Of a stretch of 64,000 nucleotides of DNA, positions 45,101-51,100 are shown piece after piece. This DNA comes from Phyto melanocephala (lineage: Eukaryota > Arthropoda > Insecta > Diptera > Rhinophoridae), in assembly GCA_941918925.1 (NCBI GenBank), contig OW799234.1, positions 130,118,895 through 130,182,894 of the forward strand, given 5' to 3'. The notes under the pieces were generated by a model that worked only from the letters and a program-made list of their open reading frames with translations, did not search any database and was not told the origin of the DNA. Position 1 is the stretch's first letter. Every line of letters begins with the position of its first letter. Both the position numbers and the translations under genes were made by a program.

Positions 45101-46690
45101 AAGTGTACACTTCTTTTTATATACATATGTATATATCAATCGATAGTCACAAGTAGAAAATCCCTCTTGTATTTTTAACGAAATCGATTTTTTTAGTCAT
45201 TTAAATATATTTCACATAAATACACCTCGACACAAGAATTTTATGCAATATTATCAAAAATTACTGTTTTACAAGCAGTTTTACGTAAGAAATTATATTA
45301 TGGCAATACAATCTGTATTACTTTTAAAATTTTCCTGTAAAGTTGATTTAGGGCCTTTCCTCTTGTGACCAACGATAATAAGGTTCCGTGTATATTTATC
45401 AATTTGGTAACAATAATCATTGGTTTAATAGTTTTTTTGTTTTTTAATATAATTGTACCCGGACCGCTCTGCTGTATAAACAAATTTGTTGCATTTTATA
45501 CATTATATATGAGGGTAACATTGACCCTTCTTCCATTTTACAGTTGCAATTAGAAATACTGAATGTCATTGCACACATAAGACATTACGATTCATGGTTT
45601 GGTAACTACTCGTGACAATGAAAAAATTTAATATAGAAAATGGAGGGTATTTAGTTGATATTTGTATGGGAATATATATGTGACAAAATCTAAATGCCAT
45701 ATTTCTAAAACCACTAGGCCGATTTCGTACAAGCTTCACATAAATCATCTACAGTCCAACTCTAACGTACCTTGAAATTGGGTGAAAGTGTCGACCTGTT
45801 TCCGCAGTTAATGGTGACATATTTTTATAAATGCATATCAATGGTCACAAGTAGAAAATTCCTGACTAGTATTTTTAACGAAATTGATTTTTTCCGTGAT
45901 TCCAATATAATTCACACAAATACACCTCAACATCAAAATTTAACGCAATAGTAGGTATAAAAAAGAATGATAGTTTCACAAGTAATTTAGCAAAACAAGT
46001 AACATTATTATACCTATTACAACTTCTATTACGTTTTTACCTTCTCCTGTAAATTATTTGAGGCCTTTCTACCTGTGACCATCCATATATTGAAACTTTT
46101 TTAAATTTTATTTAGTTACATACATAAGTACATACATGCGTATGTATTTATTTATAACTTTTTATTCCTTCGTACATATAAATTTTTTCCCAAGTAGAAA
46201 CTTATTACATTTGTGGCCCTTAAGCTATAATATTACATGTGAAAATACATTGAATTTAAATGCACAATTAATAATTTTTAATTGTATATGTATCTATATA
46301 CATATATACTTATTTTCCTTTTTTGACCTGAATTTAATCAATGTAGAAAAATCAAAACACTTTAATAAACAAAAATTGTATACAGTATACCACATTAACA
46401 ATTCACCACACCCCTACAACAAAAATAGTAACAAAAGAAAAAATAAACACAAATCTATACATATTATTACACACATTTTTTATTGTTTAATCACTTTTCA
46501 AACTAAAAACCAAAGTGGTTTTTTAAAAACCTTAATAACTTACCACTTAGGAAAGCTTAGATATCAATTTTATACAAAAATTTGTATTTGTAAACTATTA
46601 TTTACTTAAATAAACTATATATTTTCGGCAGACAAAAATCTAAAAGACAACGAGTCGTGACGAACACAAACGAATGCAATTAAATGGAAT
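9036..46690 (-). CDS. arm: arm-A: second tandem armadillo gene, terminal exon outside window
   Basis: This is a second armadillo copy downstream of arm-B on the same strand. The coding exons seen are 33702-33672, 12344-10705, 10600-10400, 10323-10051 and 9129-9036, with the same lengths and phases as in arm-B. A matching 5' UTR exon ends at 46544. The degron serines and threonine (Ser44, Ser48, Thr52, Ser56 in this numbering, the Drosophila numbering), the alpha-catenin helix and the armadillo repeats are all intact. Exon 6 ends in phase 1 with a GTACGT donor, as in arm-B, but no exon encoding the GYDTLP...YDTDC tail is found between 1 and 9035. It probably lies further left. Intron 2 (21.3 kb) and intron 1 (12.8 kb) are swollen by transposons. 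This is probably the canonical copy, judged by conservation. Confidence 0.9.
9130..10050 (-). other. arm-A intron 5
   Basis: The 3' part (9180-9560) aligns with arm-B intron 5 (52720-53030), sharing GAGGGGCCACCAAAA and GGTAGTTGTGATAAGT. The rest is poly-A/T-rich. No element was recognised. Confidence 0.6.
10051..10323 (-). CDS. arm: arm-A exon 5: last armadillo repeats and C-cap
   Basis: 273 nt, 91 codons, [13 protein letters not shown] to DLGMGPDLQ, with donor GTTCGT at 10050. It keeps Arg in VLFRMSED. Confidence 0.93.
10400..10600 (-). CDS. arm: arm-A exon 4: armadillo repeats
   Basis: 201 nt, 67 codons, [12 protein letters not shown] to FNEIENIQ, with acceptor TTTAG and donor GTGAGT. The flanking introns 3 and 4 are also strongly similar to those of arm-B. 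Confidence 0.93.
10705..12344 (-). CDS. arm: arm-A exon 3: degron, alpha-catenin site, most armadillo repeats
   Basis: 1640 nt between a TTTTAG acceptor (12346-12345) and a GTAAGT donor (10704). It encodes [17 protein letters not shown], in which the GSK3/CK1 sites Ser44, Ser48, Thr52 and Ser56 are all present and the DSGxxS motif for the SCF ubiquitin ligase is intact. [13 protein letters not shown] follows, in the alpha-catenin-binding helix, then the armadillo repeats up to AFQDTER. Residues match conserved beta-catenin at sites where arm-B deviates. One exception is NKAIVCQ, where arm-B keeps the usual Thr. Confidence 0.94.
12465..12919 (-). mobile_element. Truncated Helitron copy
   Basis: Begins TCTACATATATAAAAG on the minus strand and keeps two to three 121-bp units, but lacks the CTAG end. 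It lies about 120 bp upstream of arm-A exon 3. Confidence 0.6.
14770..15445 (+). pseudogene. Decayed mariner-superfamily transposase
   Basis: Broken frames give [20 protein letters not shown], then [39 protein letters not shown] (for LDYFLWGYV) and RVVQN. This is the same family as 2372-2952 but more decayed, with several stops and frameshifts. Confidence 0.75.
16382..17257. mobile_element. TA-flanked element with TCGTACGTGACA repeats
   Basis: Ends TGGGCATTTCCATG and CATGGAAATGTCCA are inverted and each is flanked by TA (16380-16381, 17258-17259). Inside, TCGTACGTGACA occurs at 16399, 16568 and 16742, with a variant (ACGTACATGACA) near 16883, at intervals of about 140-174 bp. No protein is visible. 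It may be a Tc1/mariner-mobilised non-autonomous element. Confidence 0.6.
17681..17884. mobile_element. MITE family GGTCACAAGTAG, copy 2
   Basis: Begins ATATCGATGGTCAAAAGTAG and ends CTACCTGCGACTAACGATT. It is internally shortened relative to copy 1. Confidence 0.6.
19170..19430 (+). pseudogene. Short mariner-like remnant
   Basis: The stretch ACGATGATAATCCTCAAGTC to CTCAATGCTTGG matches, as DNA, the CGNDYPQAYVETPLH part of the 2372 transposase. Too short and broken to classify further. Confidence 0.4.
20365..20960 (+). pseudogene. Decayed Tc1-like transposase
   Basis: Frames [20 protein letters not shown], an RLNTFKEF block (for LNPIEHLW), then [20 protein letters not shown], a PEVC block and GASTKY follow the classic Tc1 C-terminal half. 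The frame is broken near 20580. The end CCAACACTGTATA at about 20965-20975 resembles a Tc1 terminus. Confidence 0.75.
21440..21749. repeat. Perfect 95-bp inverted repeat (foldback element)
   Basis: The left arm 21440-21534 and right arm 21655-21749 are reverse complements with no mismatch by eye, around a 120-bp AT-rich spacer. The arms include GGTTGTTGGGTTTAAGCTGG. No coding content. Confidence 0.85.
22245..22505. repeat. Inverted repeat abutting a Helitron end
   Basis: TATATATCTGTGGATTGGAG at 22245 onward returns inverted at about 22469-22505 (TTTTAGCTCCAAGCCACAGA), about 37 bp per arm with two mismatches. The right arm runs into the Helitron 5' end. Confidence 0.65.
22501..22734 (+). mobile_element. 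Minimal Helitron, one internal unit
   Basis: It begins at the ATATAAAAGTGAAACTCTG end (the outermost TCTAT is altered), has one GGGCGTGGC-type unit, and ends GGCTTGGCTAG followed by T at 22735. Confidence 0.65.
22855..23238. mobile_element. MITE family GGGCCAATTC, copy A
   Basis: Inverted ends GGGCCAATTCAAAGT, 384 bp, flanked by ACT on both sides. Near-identical to copies at 48318 and 56954. The interior carries TCTCTCAGAGAGAATTTCTT and similar GA-rich direct repeats. Confidence 0.85.
24368..24801. repeat. Left terminal inverted repeat of the 24-28 kb transposon
   Basis: Aligns with the reverse complement of 27783-28221. The outermost 45 bases are less alike, with an extra T-rich insertion on the right side. 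The rest is about 90-95% identical by eye. Confidence 0.8.
25185..25401. repeat. 217-bp palindromic insert (MITE-like) in the transposon
   Basis: Ends TGTAGATTTTATTGTCAATT and the inverse match over about 38 bp, including TTACCGCAGGTACCCAATA. No clear TSD. It lies between the left TIR and the transposase. Confidence 0.7.
25616..25788 (+). pseudogene. Transposase N-terminal zinc-binding segment
   Basis: [50 protein letters not shown]: a CxxC...CxxC module matching the N-terminus of the transposase family whose catalytic part starts near 26010. The frame is cut just after VCTNC by a (TTTA)n LINE tail, and about 40 expected residues before the next block are absent. Confidence 0.6.
25789..26000 (-). 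mobile_element. Truncated LINE 3' end in the transposase
   Basis: (TTTA)n followed by TTCAATTCACAG on the plus strand is the reverse complement of a LINE 3' tail. The same TTCAATT(T)CACAG edge occurs at 40468 beside a reverse-transcriptase fragment. The insert ends in an A-rich run. Confidence 0.5.
26001..26955 (+). CDS. Transposase catalytic region, exon 1 (CMC-like, tentative)
   Basis: Contains [11 protein letters not shown], a linker, then the block FTTFFKSIE...[30 protein letters not shown], the [19 protein letters not shown] block, MCFMCLWN and [20 protein letters not shown]. The family is widespread in arthropod genomes as an uncharacterised protein. Candidate catalytic residues in this frame are Asp159 (FIDSS) and Asp213 (CADLK), with a CxxC pair at 232 and 235. 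The exon ends at a GTATG donor in phase 1, joining 27022. The first few residues may derive from inserted LINE DNA. Probably nuclear DNA strand transfer; this is inferred from context. Confidence 0.75.
27022..27404 (+). CDS. Transposase catalytic region, exon 2
   Basis: After a 66-bp intron ending TTTTACAG the frame resumes [17 protein letters not shown] and continues through [37 protein letters not shown] and [10 protein letters not shown] to TAA. Glu of [10 protein letters not shown] is the likely third catalytic residue. The C-terminus is full length for the family, so the protein is damaged only between its N-terminal module and the catalytic core. Confidence 0.75.
27783..28221. repeat. 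Right terminal inverted repeat of the 24-28 kb transposon
   Basis: Mirror of 24368-24801. Both carry GCTGCAAACAAAACAAGC near the inner edge and GGTACGCTGAATCCAGTGGT near the outer edge. Confidence 0.8.
28382..29066. mobile_element. Possible MITE with CGCCCAGCAAAA ends
   Basis: CGCCCAGCAAAA at the left and TTTTGCTGGGCG at the right. The interior has repeated GTAAGTACTTATTTAAG and CCTATTTTTAAGC blocks (28850-28940). TSD not evident. Confidence 0.5.
29763..32480 (+). repeat. Dispersed repeat X1, near-complete 2.7 kb
   Basis: Starts TTTTTATACCCGCCACC with ACCCCATAAAGTATATAT and GACGATCTAGC blocks, and ends ATTCGGCACAGCCGAATATA then CTCTTACTTG. Internal CCACGCCCACTTTTACGCCC blocks recur. It encodes no protein. 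The terminal hairpin and sharp 3' edge resemble Helentron/INE-1-type repeats (tentative). A mariner-type element is nested at 31729-32335. Confidence 0.6.
31729..32335 (-). mobile_element. 607-bp mariner-derived element nested in X1
   Basis: Inverted ends around GGGTGGTT and TTAACCACCC, with TA on both sides (31727-31728, 32336-32337). The other X1 copy is uninterrupted at the same point (61011-61014, GTATAACTTC), an empty site. On the minus strand it encodes a transposase N-terminal piece ([27 protein letters not shown]). The catalytic part is absent. Confidence 0.8.
33498..33628. mobile_element. 130-bp MITE next to arm-A exon 2
   Basis: GGGGCAAATTATGACATACG at the left and CGTATGTCGCGATTTGGCCCC (inverse) at the right, with GATCG repeats inside. 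Possible AG duplication. It ends 43 bp downstream of the exon donor. Confidence 0.6.
33672..33731 (-). CDS. arm: arm-A exon 2 (start codon)
   Basis: 60 nt after a TTATAG acceptor. ATG is at 33702-33700, encoding [10 protein letters not shown] with the donor GTAAGT at 33671. Same length and phase as arm-B exon 2. It lies 21.3 kb from exon 3. Confidence 0.92.
33955..35470 (-). pseudogene. Decayed non-LTR retrotransposon (RT to C-terminus)
   Basis: On the minus strand: [34 protein letters not shown] (RT), AYVDDL near 35110, [11 protein letters not shown] near 34990, and at the 3' end [20 protein letters not shown], the cysteine/histidine C-terminal motif. Stops and frameshifts throughout. The clade is uncertain (I/LOA/R1-like). 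Confidence 0.75.
35777..36003 (+). repeat. 5' LTR
   Basis: 227 bp, TG...CA ends. A possible TATA-like ATTATATAAA lies near 35962 and would drive the element transcript. Matches 40229-40455 base for base by eye. Confidence 0.93.
36008..36022 (+). other. Candidate primer-binding site
   Basis: TGGCGACGAGGAC begins four bases after the LTR end. TGGCGAC resembles tRNA-Arg-primed elements; the assignment is tentative. Confidence 0.45.
36056..40219 (+). CDS. Gag-Pol polyprotein of the LTR retrotransposon
   Basis: 1387 residues in one frame. Gag has two zinc-knuckle-like motifs ([13 protein letters not shown] from residue 272, [14 protein letters not shown] about residues 292-305). Aspartic protease: QIDTASDIS (Asp364). 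Reverse transcriptase: YIDDIM (Asp647-Asp648), with [13 protein letters not shown] before it. RNase [12 protein letters not shown] (Asp794). Integrase: HHCC zinc finger near residues 1020-1060, catalytic Asp1088, Asp1142 and Glu1178 (35 residues between the last two), then a GPY/F-like module (WVPGEII...DQLRPR). All catalytic residues are present and no stop interrupts. Gag and Pol are fused without a frameshift, as in several Mag-clade elements. There is no envelope frame. Confidence 0.95.
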   Translation: MPQTTMSDDKVLQLLEDQQNAMHQQTLLLQQMAQLLQAQGTASTSSPQTPSTSKASLMQSLAHSMTDFVYEPESGLIFQAWYNRYVHVFEKEANTLEDHDKVALLWRKMSNQVHERFSNYVLPTKPVDMSLKDTVDKLNKLFGKAETQVSQRYKCLQLSKMEGEDFKEYASRVNLQCELFNMTDFKIDQFKCLIFVLGLKSSKDTDIRVQLLKILDAFSETANLDKLVDETQRILDLKSDNTMIEHQSKVICTVTKTENNKNSSYKIPKTPCWLCGELHYVKFCPYVKHKCVNCHQIGHKDNYCSSSKLGKTTKPLQDENKRKFRKKTNFRTKAVFTGKKLQLQECRKYVTVTINNETIRLQIDTASDISIISVETWETIGKPAACATNDSASDANMNKINLLAAFKCEVTINDVSKKLNCYITDIDQLNIMGIEWIQAFDLWEKPISTWCRQIRFDEDIATLKEKYQTVFDNSSLGLCTKAKVHIQVLPNAKEIFVPKRPVPYAARLEIESELQRLENAGIISPLNTSKYAAPIVVSKRNGKIRICADYSTGLNSIVEPNQYPLPTPEEIFSECHNCIIFSHLDLSDAYLQVEVDDDSKELLTINTHKGLFKFNRLTPGIKSAPGAFQRIMDQLCSGIDGAKAYIDDIMLASKSTSEHKSNLNLLLQKIQDYGFRLKFEKCQFFKNEIKYLGQILDRDGIRPDPTKINTIKNLKTPQNISEVRSLLGSINHYGKFVKNMRNLRKPLDDLLKKENKFNWTPECQASLENFKRILTSDMLLTHYNPDLPIHVAADASSHGIGAVIYHTFPDNSMKAIHHISRSLTPAERNYSQIEKEGLALIFAVQRFHRMLFGRKFTLHTDHKPLLSIFGSKKGIPVYTANRLQRWALILLTYDFEIKYTNTKDFGHADVLSRLISDHEKPSNEYIVAFVSLEEDIRNDIDEAMSTLPVSFKMIVKATKNDQILQNVIQYINTSWPASSKNINSAIMPYFNRRELLSTADGCVMFNNRIVIPDPYRQKILKQLHRGHIAAERCKSIARSYVYWPCIDKQIENYVKKCQNCQHAAKNPVRTNLCSWPTTSRPLERIHIDYAGPVKNKYYLVVIDSFSKYPSIYETPTTTSLATIKILNEYCAQFGNPEQIVSDNGTQFCSGQFENWCKERSIEHTRTVRFHPSSNGQAERFVDTLKRALKKSEGEDTPAASLQTFLEVYRSTPNPNSPNGKTPAESFIGRKMRTVFDVIKKLKYSERKTNQQMEKQYNTKHGTRKRIFHIGDQVYALNFRGNNQYWVPGEIIEKIGNVIYNTLIDVGNRKMLVRTHTDQLRPRHIEENTSSSETSNLPLDTLLEEFAITPSTPEETFSTPTVSPHWTPKRITNRRQPVEPISRSPQSS
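40229..40455 (+). repeat. 3' LTR
   Basis: 227 bp, identical by eye to the 5' LTR, preceded by the polypurine tract and followed by the TATCT duplication. Confidence 0.93.
40461..41560 (-). pseudogene. 5'-truncated LINE with RT fragment
   Basis: On the minus strand, [15 protein letters not shown] and [13 protein letters not shown] (catalytic FADD) are followed by [11 protein letters not shown], then after a frame change [20 protein letters not shown] and [16 protein letters not shown]. The 3' tail reads, on the plus strand, ATTTATTCAATTTCACAG at 40461, exactly where the LTR retrotransposon landed. 5'-truncated and frameshifted, so inactive. Confidence 0.8.
43456..44801. mobile_element. Foldback element with GCATGTTTCCACG ends
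   Basis: GCATGTTTCCACGGCA at the left returns inverted as CGTGGAAACATGC at 44789-44801. TATA lies outside both ends. AATTAC-rich subterminal sequence is shared by both arms. A second element is nested inside. Confidence 0.65.
44081..44720. mobile_element. Nested TA-flanked element with GGTRTGTTCCACA ends
   Basis: GGTATGTTCCACA at 44081 and TGTGGAACACACC at 44708-44720 are inverted, each flanked by TA. Both arms include GTCCGAACTTG. No transposase. Confidence 0.7.
44921..45060. repeat. MITE family GGTCACAAGTAG, truncated copy 3
   Basis: GATGGTCACAAGTAG with ACACCTCGACAC and TTTAATGCAATAGTATC. The right end is missing and replaced by another repeat block also seen at 45760-45815. Confidence 0.55.
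45133..45378. mobile_element. MITE family GGTCACAAGTAG, copy 4
   Basis: Ends CAATCGATAGTCACAAGTAG and CCTCTTGTGACCAACGAT, about 245 bp. Confidence 0.6.
45835..46090. mobile_element. MITE family GGTCACAAGTAG, copy 5
   Basis: Ends ATATCAATGGTCACAAGTAG and CTACCTGTGACCATCCATAT, about 255 bp, close to the arm-A first exon. Confidence 0.65.
46544..46690 (-). promoter_or_regulatory. arm-A 5' UTR exon 1 (5' limit approximate)
   Basis: On the minus strand, CTAAGTG is followed by GTAAGT at 46543, matching the arm-B exon-1 donor. Local similarity to 63.2-63.6 kb on both sides supports a duplicated first exon. The transcription start is not resolvable. The region between here and the arm-B stop (46700-47884) must carry the arm-A promoter. 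Confidence 0.5.
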
Positions 46691-46699
46691 TGAAATAAA

Positions 46700-47884
46700 A
46701 ATGGCAAATATGGTAAGATATAAAATACACAGTTGCTTTTAGTGATGCCGTTTAGTTGCATTTTTTAAAACTTCAAAGCCGTTTACTTAACGCTGGGTCT
46801 CCACGTAGCAACTGTATTTACTAAGCATAAGCAAAAACGTCAGATGAATAACCGCACTTTTTTGCTAAAGTATACTATTTTCATTTGGCAGAAAAATCGG
46901 TGAAGGGATTTATTTATAAAATTTAGTATTTTTGTTTTAACTTTTGTGGTATTTTTTAAATATCTCACTCTAAATTATTATTAGGTAAAATTATTTTAAT
47001 TTAAATTGTATCTACAAAAAAAAAATCAAAAAAATTTAACGATTTTGACAGCCTATTGCAGCAATAATTGCTCAAGCAATAAGTAAAGCAATGTTTGCTA
47101 TATCTGCCAATTTGCCGTCTACACGTCGTATTTTTCTTTAAACGTACAGCTCTCTCAGGCGAAAATCTTCCATAGACGAACGAATTTTTAAGTCACATGA
47201 TTTTCGGAATATTTTTCAATTTAAATTTTATGCTTTTTATATGTATGTACGTATTTCATATTAATGAGATCAATGGTGATACAAATAACTGTTACTTCAC
47301 GTTGTGAAGGGTATATTAGATTCGGTACGGCCGAATATAGAACTCTCACTTGTTTTATTTAATATTCAAACATTCTATTAGTTCAAGGAAAAATAATTTT
47401 TGTTTAAATAAAATCAATGTTTTATTATATTGCATAGTTATTAAAATATCATGTTTTATTACATTGCATAGTTTTTGAAAGGACTATGATAAGATTTTTT
47501 TTATTATTTTAAAATAATTTTAATCTTAAAATTAGTTAAAACAAATTGTACTTTTTTTACGCATATATAAAGTATAAGTATTAAGTTTAATGTTATAAAA
47601 ATTAATGTATAAAATATGTTTCTGTTATAAAAAAAATTATTTAATATTTATCATTTATATTATCAACAGCATATGCTGTTGTATTTAAATACATATAAAG
47701 CTCAATCGGCTAAAAATTAATATTACATAGAAATAGTACCAGAGATCAAAAATTCAAAGTAAAAAATTATTTATAAAATTTTGATTATGTAAATACTATG
47801 ATTTATATTAATAACTCCCACAATACATATGTATACACATGCACATGTACGTTTTCTAAGGGATGTTACAGCAGCTAAGTTTTT
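46700..47884. other. Spacer between arm-B stop and arm-A first exon
   Basis: Should contain the arm-B polyadenylation region and the arm-A promoter. A piece of an X-type repeat end (ATTCGGTACGGCCGAATATA) lies at 47318-47350 and a perfect 18-bp palindrome (CAACAGCATATGCTGTTG) near 47666. No coding content. Confidence 0.5.
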
Positions 47885-48117
47885 TTAACAATCTGTATCA
47901 TACCAAGCAGCTAAATTATTGTTGCCATTGGGTGGTGTTGGCATAGGATCCAAATCAAAATTTAGTGCGCCTGCATCAATTTCACCAATATCCATATCCA
48001 TAGAAAATGGTGAAGTTGGTGCAGCACTTGGTGGGCCACCTCCGCCGCCGTTCCCTCCACCTACGGTACTGCTAATTTCAAGACCTTGCATAGAATCTAT
48101 TGGTAAAGTATCATATC
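47885..48117 (-). CDS. arm: arm-B exon 7: C-terminal transactivation tail and stop
   Basis: After a TATGCAG acceptor the exon completes the phase-1 Gly codon and reads [17 protein letters not shown], a Gly-rich stretch, [17 protein letters not shown], and LAAWYDTDC, then TAA at 47887-47885. This is the conserved C-terminal activation tail of fly Armadillo, a little shorter in its Gly run. It is the only copy of this exon in the window. Confidence 0.93.
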
Positions 48118-51100
48118 CTGCATAAAAAAAAATAAATAAAAAAAAAGAATTACGATTTTGTATAGTTCCAGAATACATACATAGTAATTTATAGTATGAT
48201 TATAAAAAAACATTACGATTAACAAAGTAAGAAGAGTAAAATTAGTTTTAATAACATTTCGTTCGAAAATTATTGTGTTCTATATGTATAGGTTTTATAT
48301 GTCATATAAAACACAATGGGCCAATTCAAAGTGGTTGCATATCAGTCGTATTTGTACTATTTCATATTATTTTATGCATGCTTAAAATTTTTGTTAGTAA
48401 TTTCCATACAAAAAAAATAATATGACTTTACACATTTGTTTCCTATGTATAAGAAATTGTTTATATTATACTTTTAACCATACTGTCTCTCAGAGAGAAT
48501 TTCTTCGCTTCTCACCTCAGAGAGAATATTTTCTTCTTTCCTGTATACATACAATTTTTAACAGCGTCATCTCTGTCTTCTTTCTTGTATTAAATACATA
48601 ATTAGTTAACAAAAGGTGTTCAAAGTCACTAGTCATATTAATATGAATTATATGACATAGTACAATATGAGAGTTTACTTTGAATTGGCCCAATAATTTA
48701 CAACGACGATGTACGTACCTAAATAACAAATTAGGTTTCAATTTATTCATAGTCACTTATTATTATTAGACATTCGATCTTCGAATTTTATGTCAAATGT
48801 AAGTTAACAACTCTGTAAGGGCATTGCAGATGGATTACAAAAGCGGTTAAAGAAAGATACTAACGAATTATAGGCTTTTAACTGGAAATGGCGGTTTCTC
48901 TACATATTTCCAGCTTGTGTTGACAAAAGTCAATAGATAGATATTCCTTTACTTTAAAATTCAAGGGATTATGATCCGTCTTCGTAGTGCAATAACAAAA
49001 ACCAAATAAATAAATTGTTCTATCCATTGTGACGCTTTGTTCATCAGTTCTGTTTTTCTCCACCTTCACAAGTTTAAGTAACTCAAACCAAGTTGTCAAT
49101 TTTTGTTCTTTAAAGTTTTTGTTAGTAAAATCAACACCATATATGTTTTTTTTCATTTCATAGTTTTACATAATTCACAGAGAATTGCCATAATCCCACT
49201 CGCTATCTAATCGGTCCTAACTGTTTCGACCCCATAAGATTGAACTTGTTAAACTCTTGTTTTAAACAGATTTTTGTAAAATTTTCTTTTCATTTAAAAA
49301 CAAAAATAACCCTGTACATACATTTGTATATATCGATAGATTTTTCAACGGTTTCCATTCTGAAAATTTAAAACAGAAAAGTAAATGAAATATTATAAAT
49401 GAATGCCTGTATTTACTTTTTAAAGATTATTTTATGTAAATGTTGCCCGCGGATACGCCATACGTGAAATCCAATTTTGGCATCCTTTTTTAGCATTTTA
49501 GCCGGTATCTTACCAAAATGACATTGTTATGGTGTCTTCCAGAGCTAAAACTGGCTTGTCTGACCTGTCCGTGTACACAAGAGAAACGTATTCAGAGCAT
49601 AAAAAGCAATTATTGCCCGTTAACTTATTTCATTGACTGTAGCGTGGCTCTTTGGTACGTACTTTTTGCATACTAGTTGGTGAATTAATGTCCAATAAAG
49701 TGAAACTGGTGCGAAATTTGGTAACAACAGCTAAAATAGCCTGTTAAGTGGCTCGTTACGAAACAAATTTCACACAGCATGAATTTTGATAATATTCGAT
49801 AATTTGAAAGTTTTGTTCGTTTGTTAGTCTTTTCATGGTGAAATTGTAAACCTTACTGAGCATTTCCACATTTCGAGAATCTTTTTTTTTAACATAAAAA
49901 ACCAAATACCAAAAAAAAAAAAATTACCCTATACTGGTATCGCCTTGTGGTCAAAATTTGACCTGCGTTCTTAAGTTTAGTTTGAACGTCGAAAAAAAAT
50001 AGAACTTAATTTTAGTTTGTTTAGACTGTTTTTTAAAAAATAGCAAATCATTTTTCTATTTCTCTTACTCTCACTTTATAACAAATATAGGAAAAGATCA
50101 AATCTATTTTGAGTTCCGGTTAATAAAAAGCTCATAATGAGACTTTAAATTGTTTAAAAACTTTTTACTAAGAGAAATTTAAATAGAATTAATGTTAATA
50201 TAATGAGTATTAAAATACAATAAGTAAAAGAAAAAATTTCATAAATATTTGTATATTAATTTAAAAAAAGAGAAGAAAACAAATCAACAATAAACACGTT
50301 AAAAAATATGTGTAAAGATCGATTATAGTTATAAAATAGTGGTAGTGGGGGTTTGGTGTAAATGGCAGTGATGGAGGTATTAGAAATCAATATAACATAT
50401 GTTGCTGTAACAAGAATTTGTAGATATATATTTTGTAAATATATTTAGTATCATATTCATAATAAACTTTTTAATTAATTACATAAAAAATACTTTTTAT
50501 ATATTAAAAAATTGATAATGAATATGTTAGTTAGAATTTATAAATACGAGCGAGCTCGATTTACAATCGCATTTAAAATCGCAATCACCCATTATCGCAA
50601 CACGCAATTTTAATCTTTATAAGCGCAACTTTTAAGTTTAAAACAAACTTTAATAATAGGCCAGTCTATTACAGAGAAATCAAAAGCGCATGGATGACTT
50701 AAGTTATATTCGAAGATTGGTTTAAAAATCTTAATCAGCTATATTCGAAATAGGATATTATTTTAAGTGCGCATTTTTCTTTAATAGACATCGCACCATG
50801 ACATCCTAAAAACATTCAGCCTTTAAATTGGAATGAAATAGAGTTTCTGCCTTCGTCATTAAGAAATGTGTGAACGTTTTGATGTCAAAAAAATAACAAT
50901 GGATTGACAAAGACGGTTTATTACGGGATCAGATGGGAAAAGAACAGATTTACATTTACGATTACACCATCTATTTCAAATTTGTTGCAGGATATTTTAC
51001 TGGATATGAACTTTACAAATGGTGAAATTGGTAAAAAGATTAGAGACAACTATTTAAATAACAAGTAAGAGTGCTATATTGAGCCGTGCCGAATCTTATA

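Larger units (their letters stand above)
33732..46543 (-). other. arm-A intron 1, 12.8 kb
   Basis: Holds the LINE, LTR retrotransposon, foldback and MITE cluster listed separately. 41560-43450 is AT-rich sequence with no recognised content. Confidence 0.55.

Noticed and set aside
46136..46609. 157-codon plus-strand open frame
   Set aside because: Composition is Ile/Asn/Lys/Tyr-rich as expected from AT-rich DNA, there is no recognisable domain, and it overlaps the arm-A first exon antisense.
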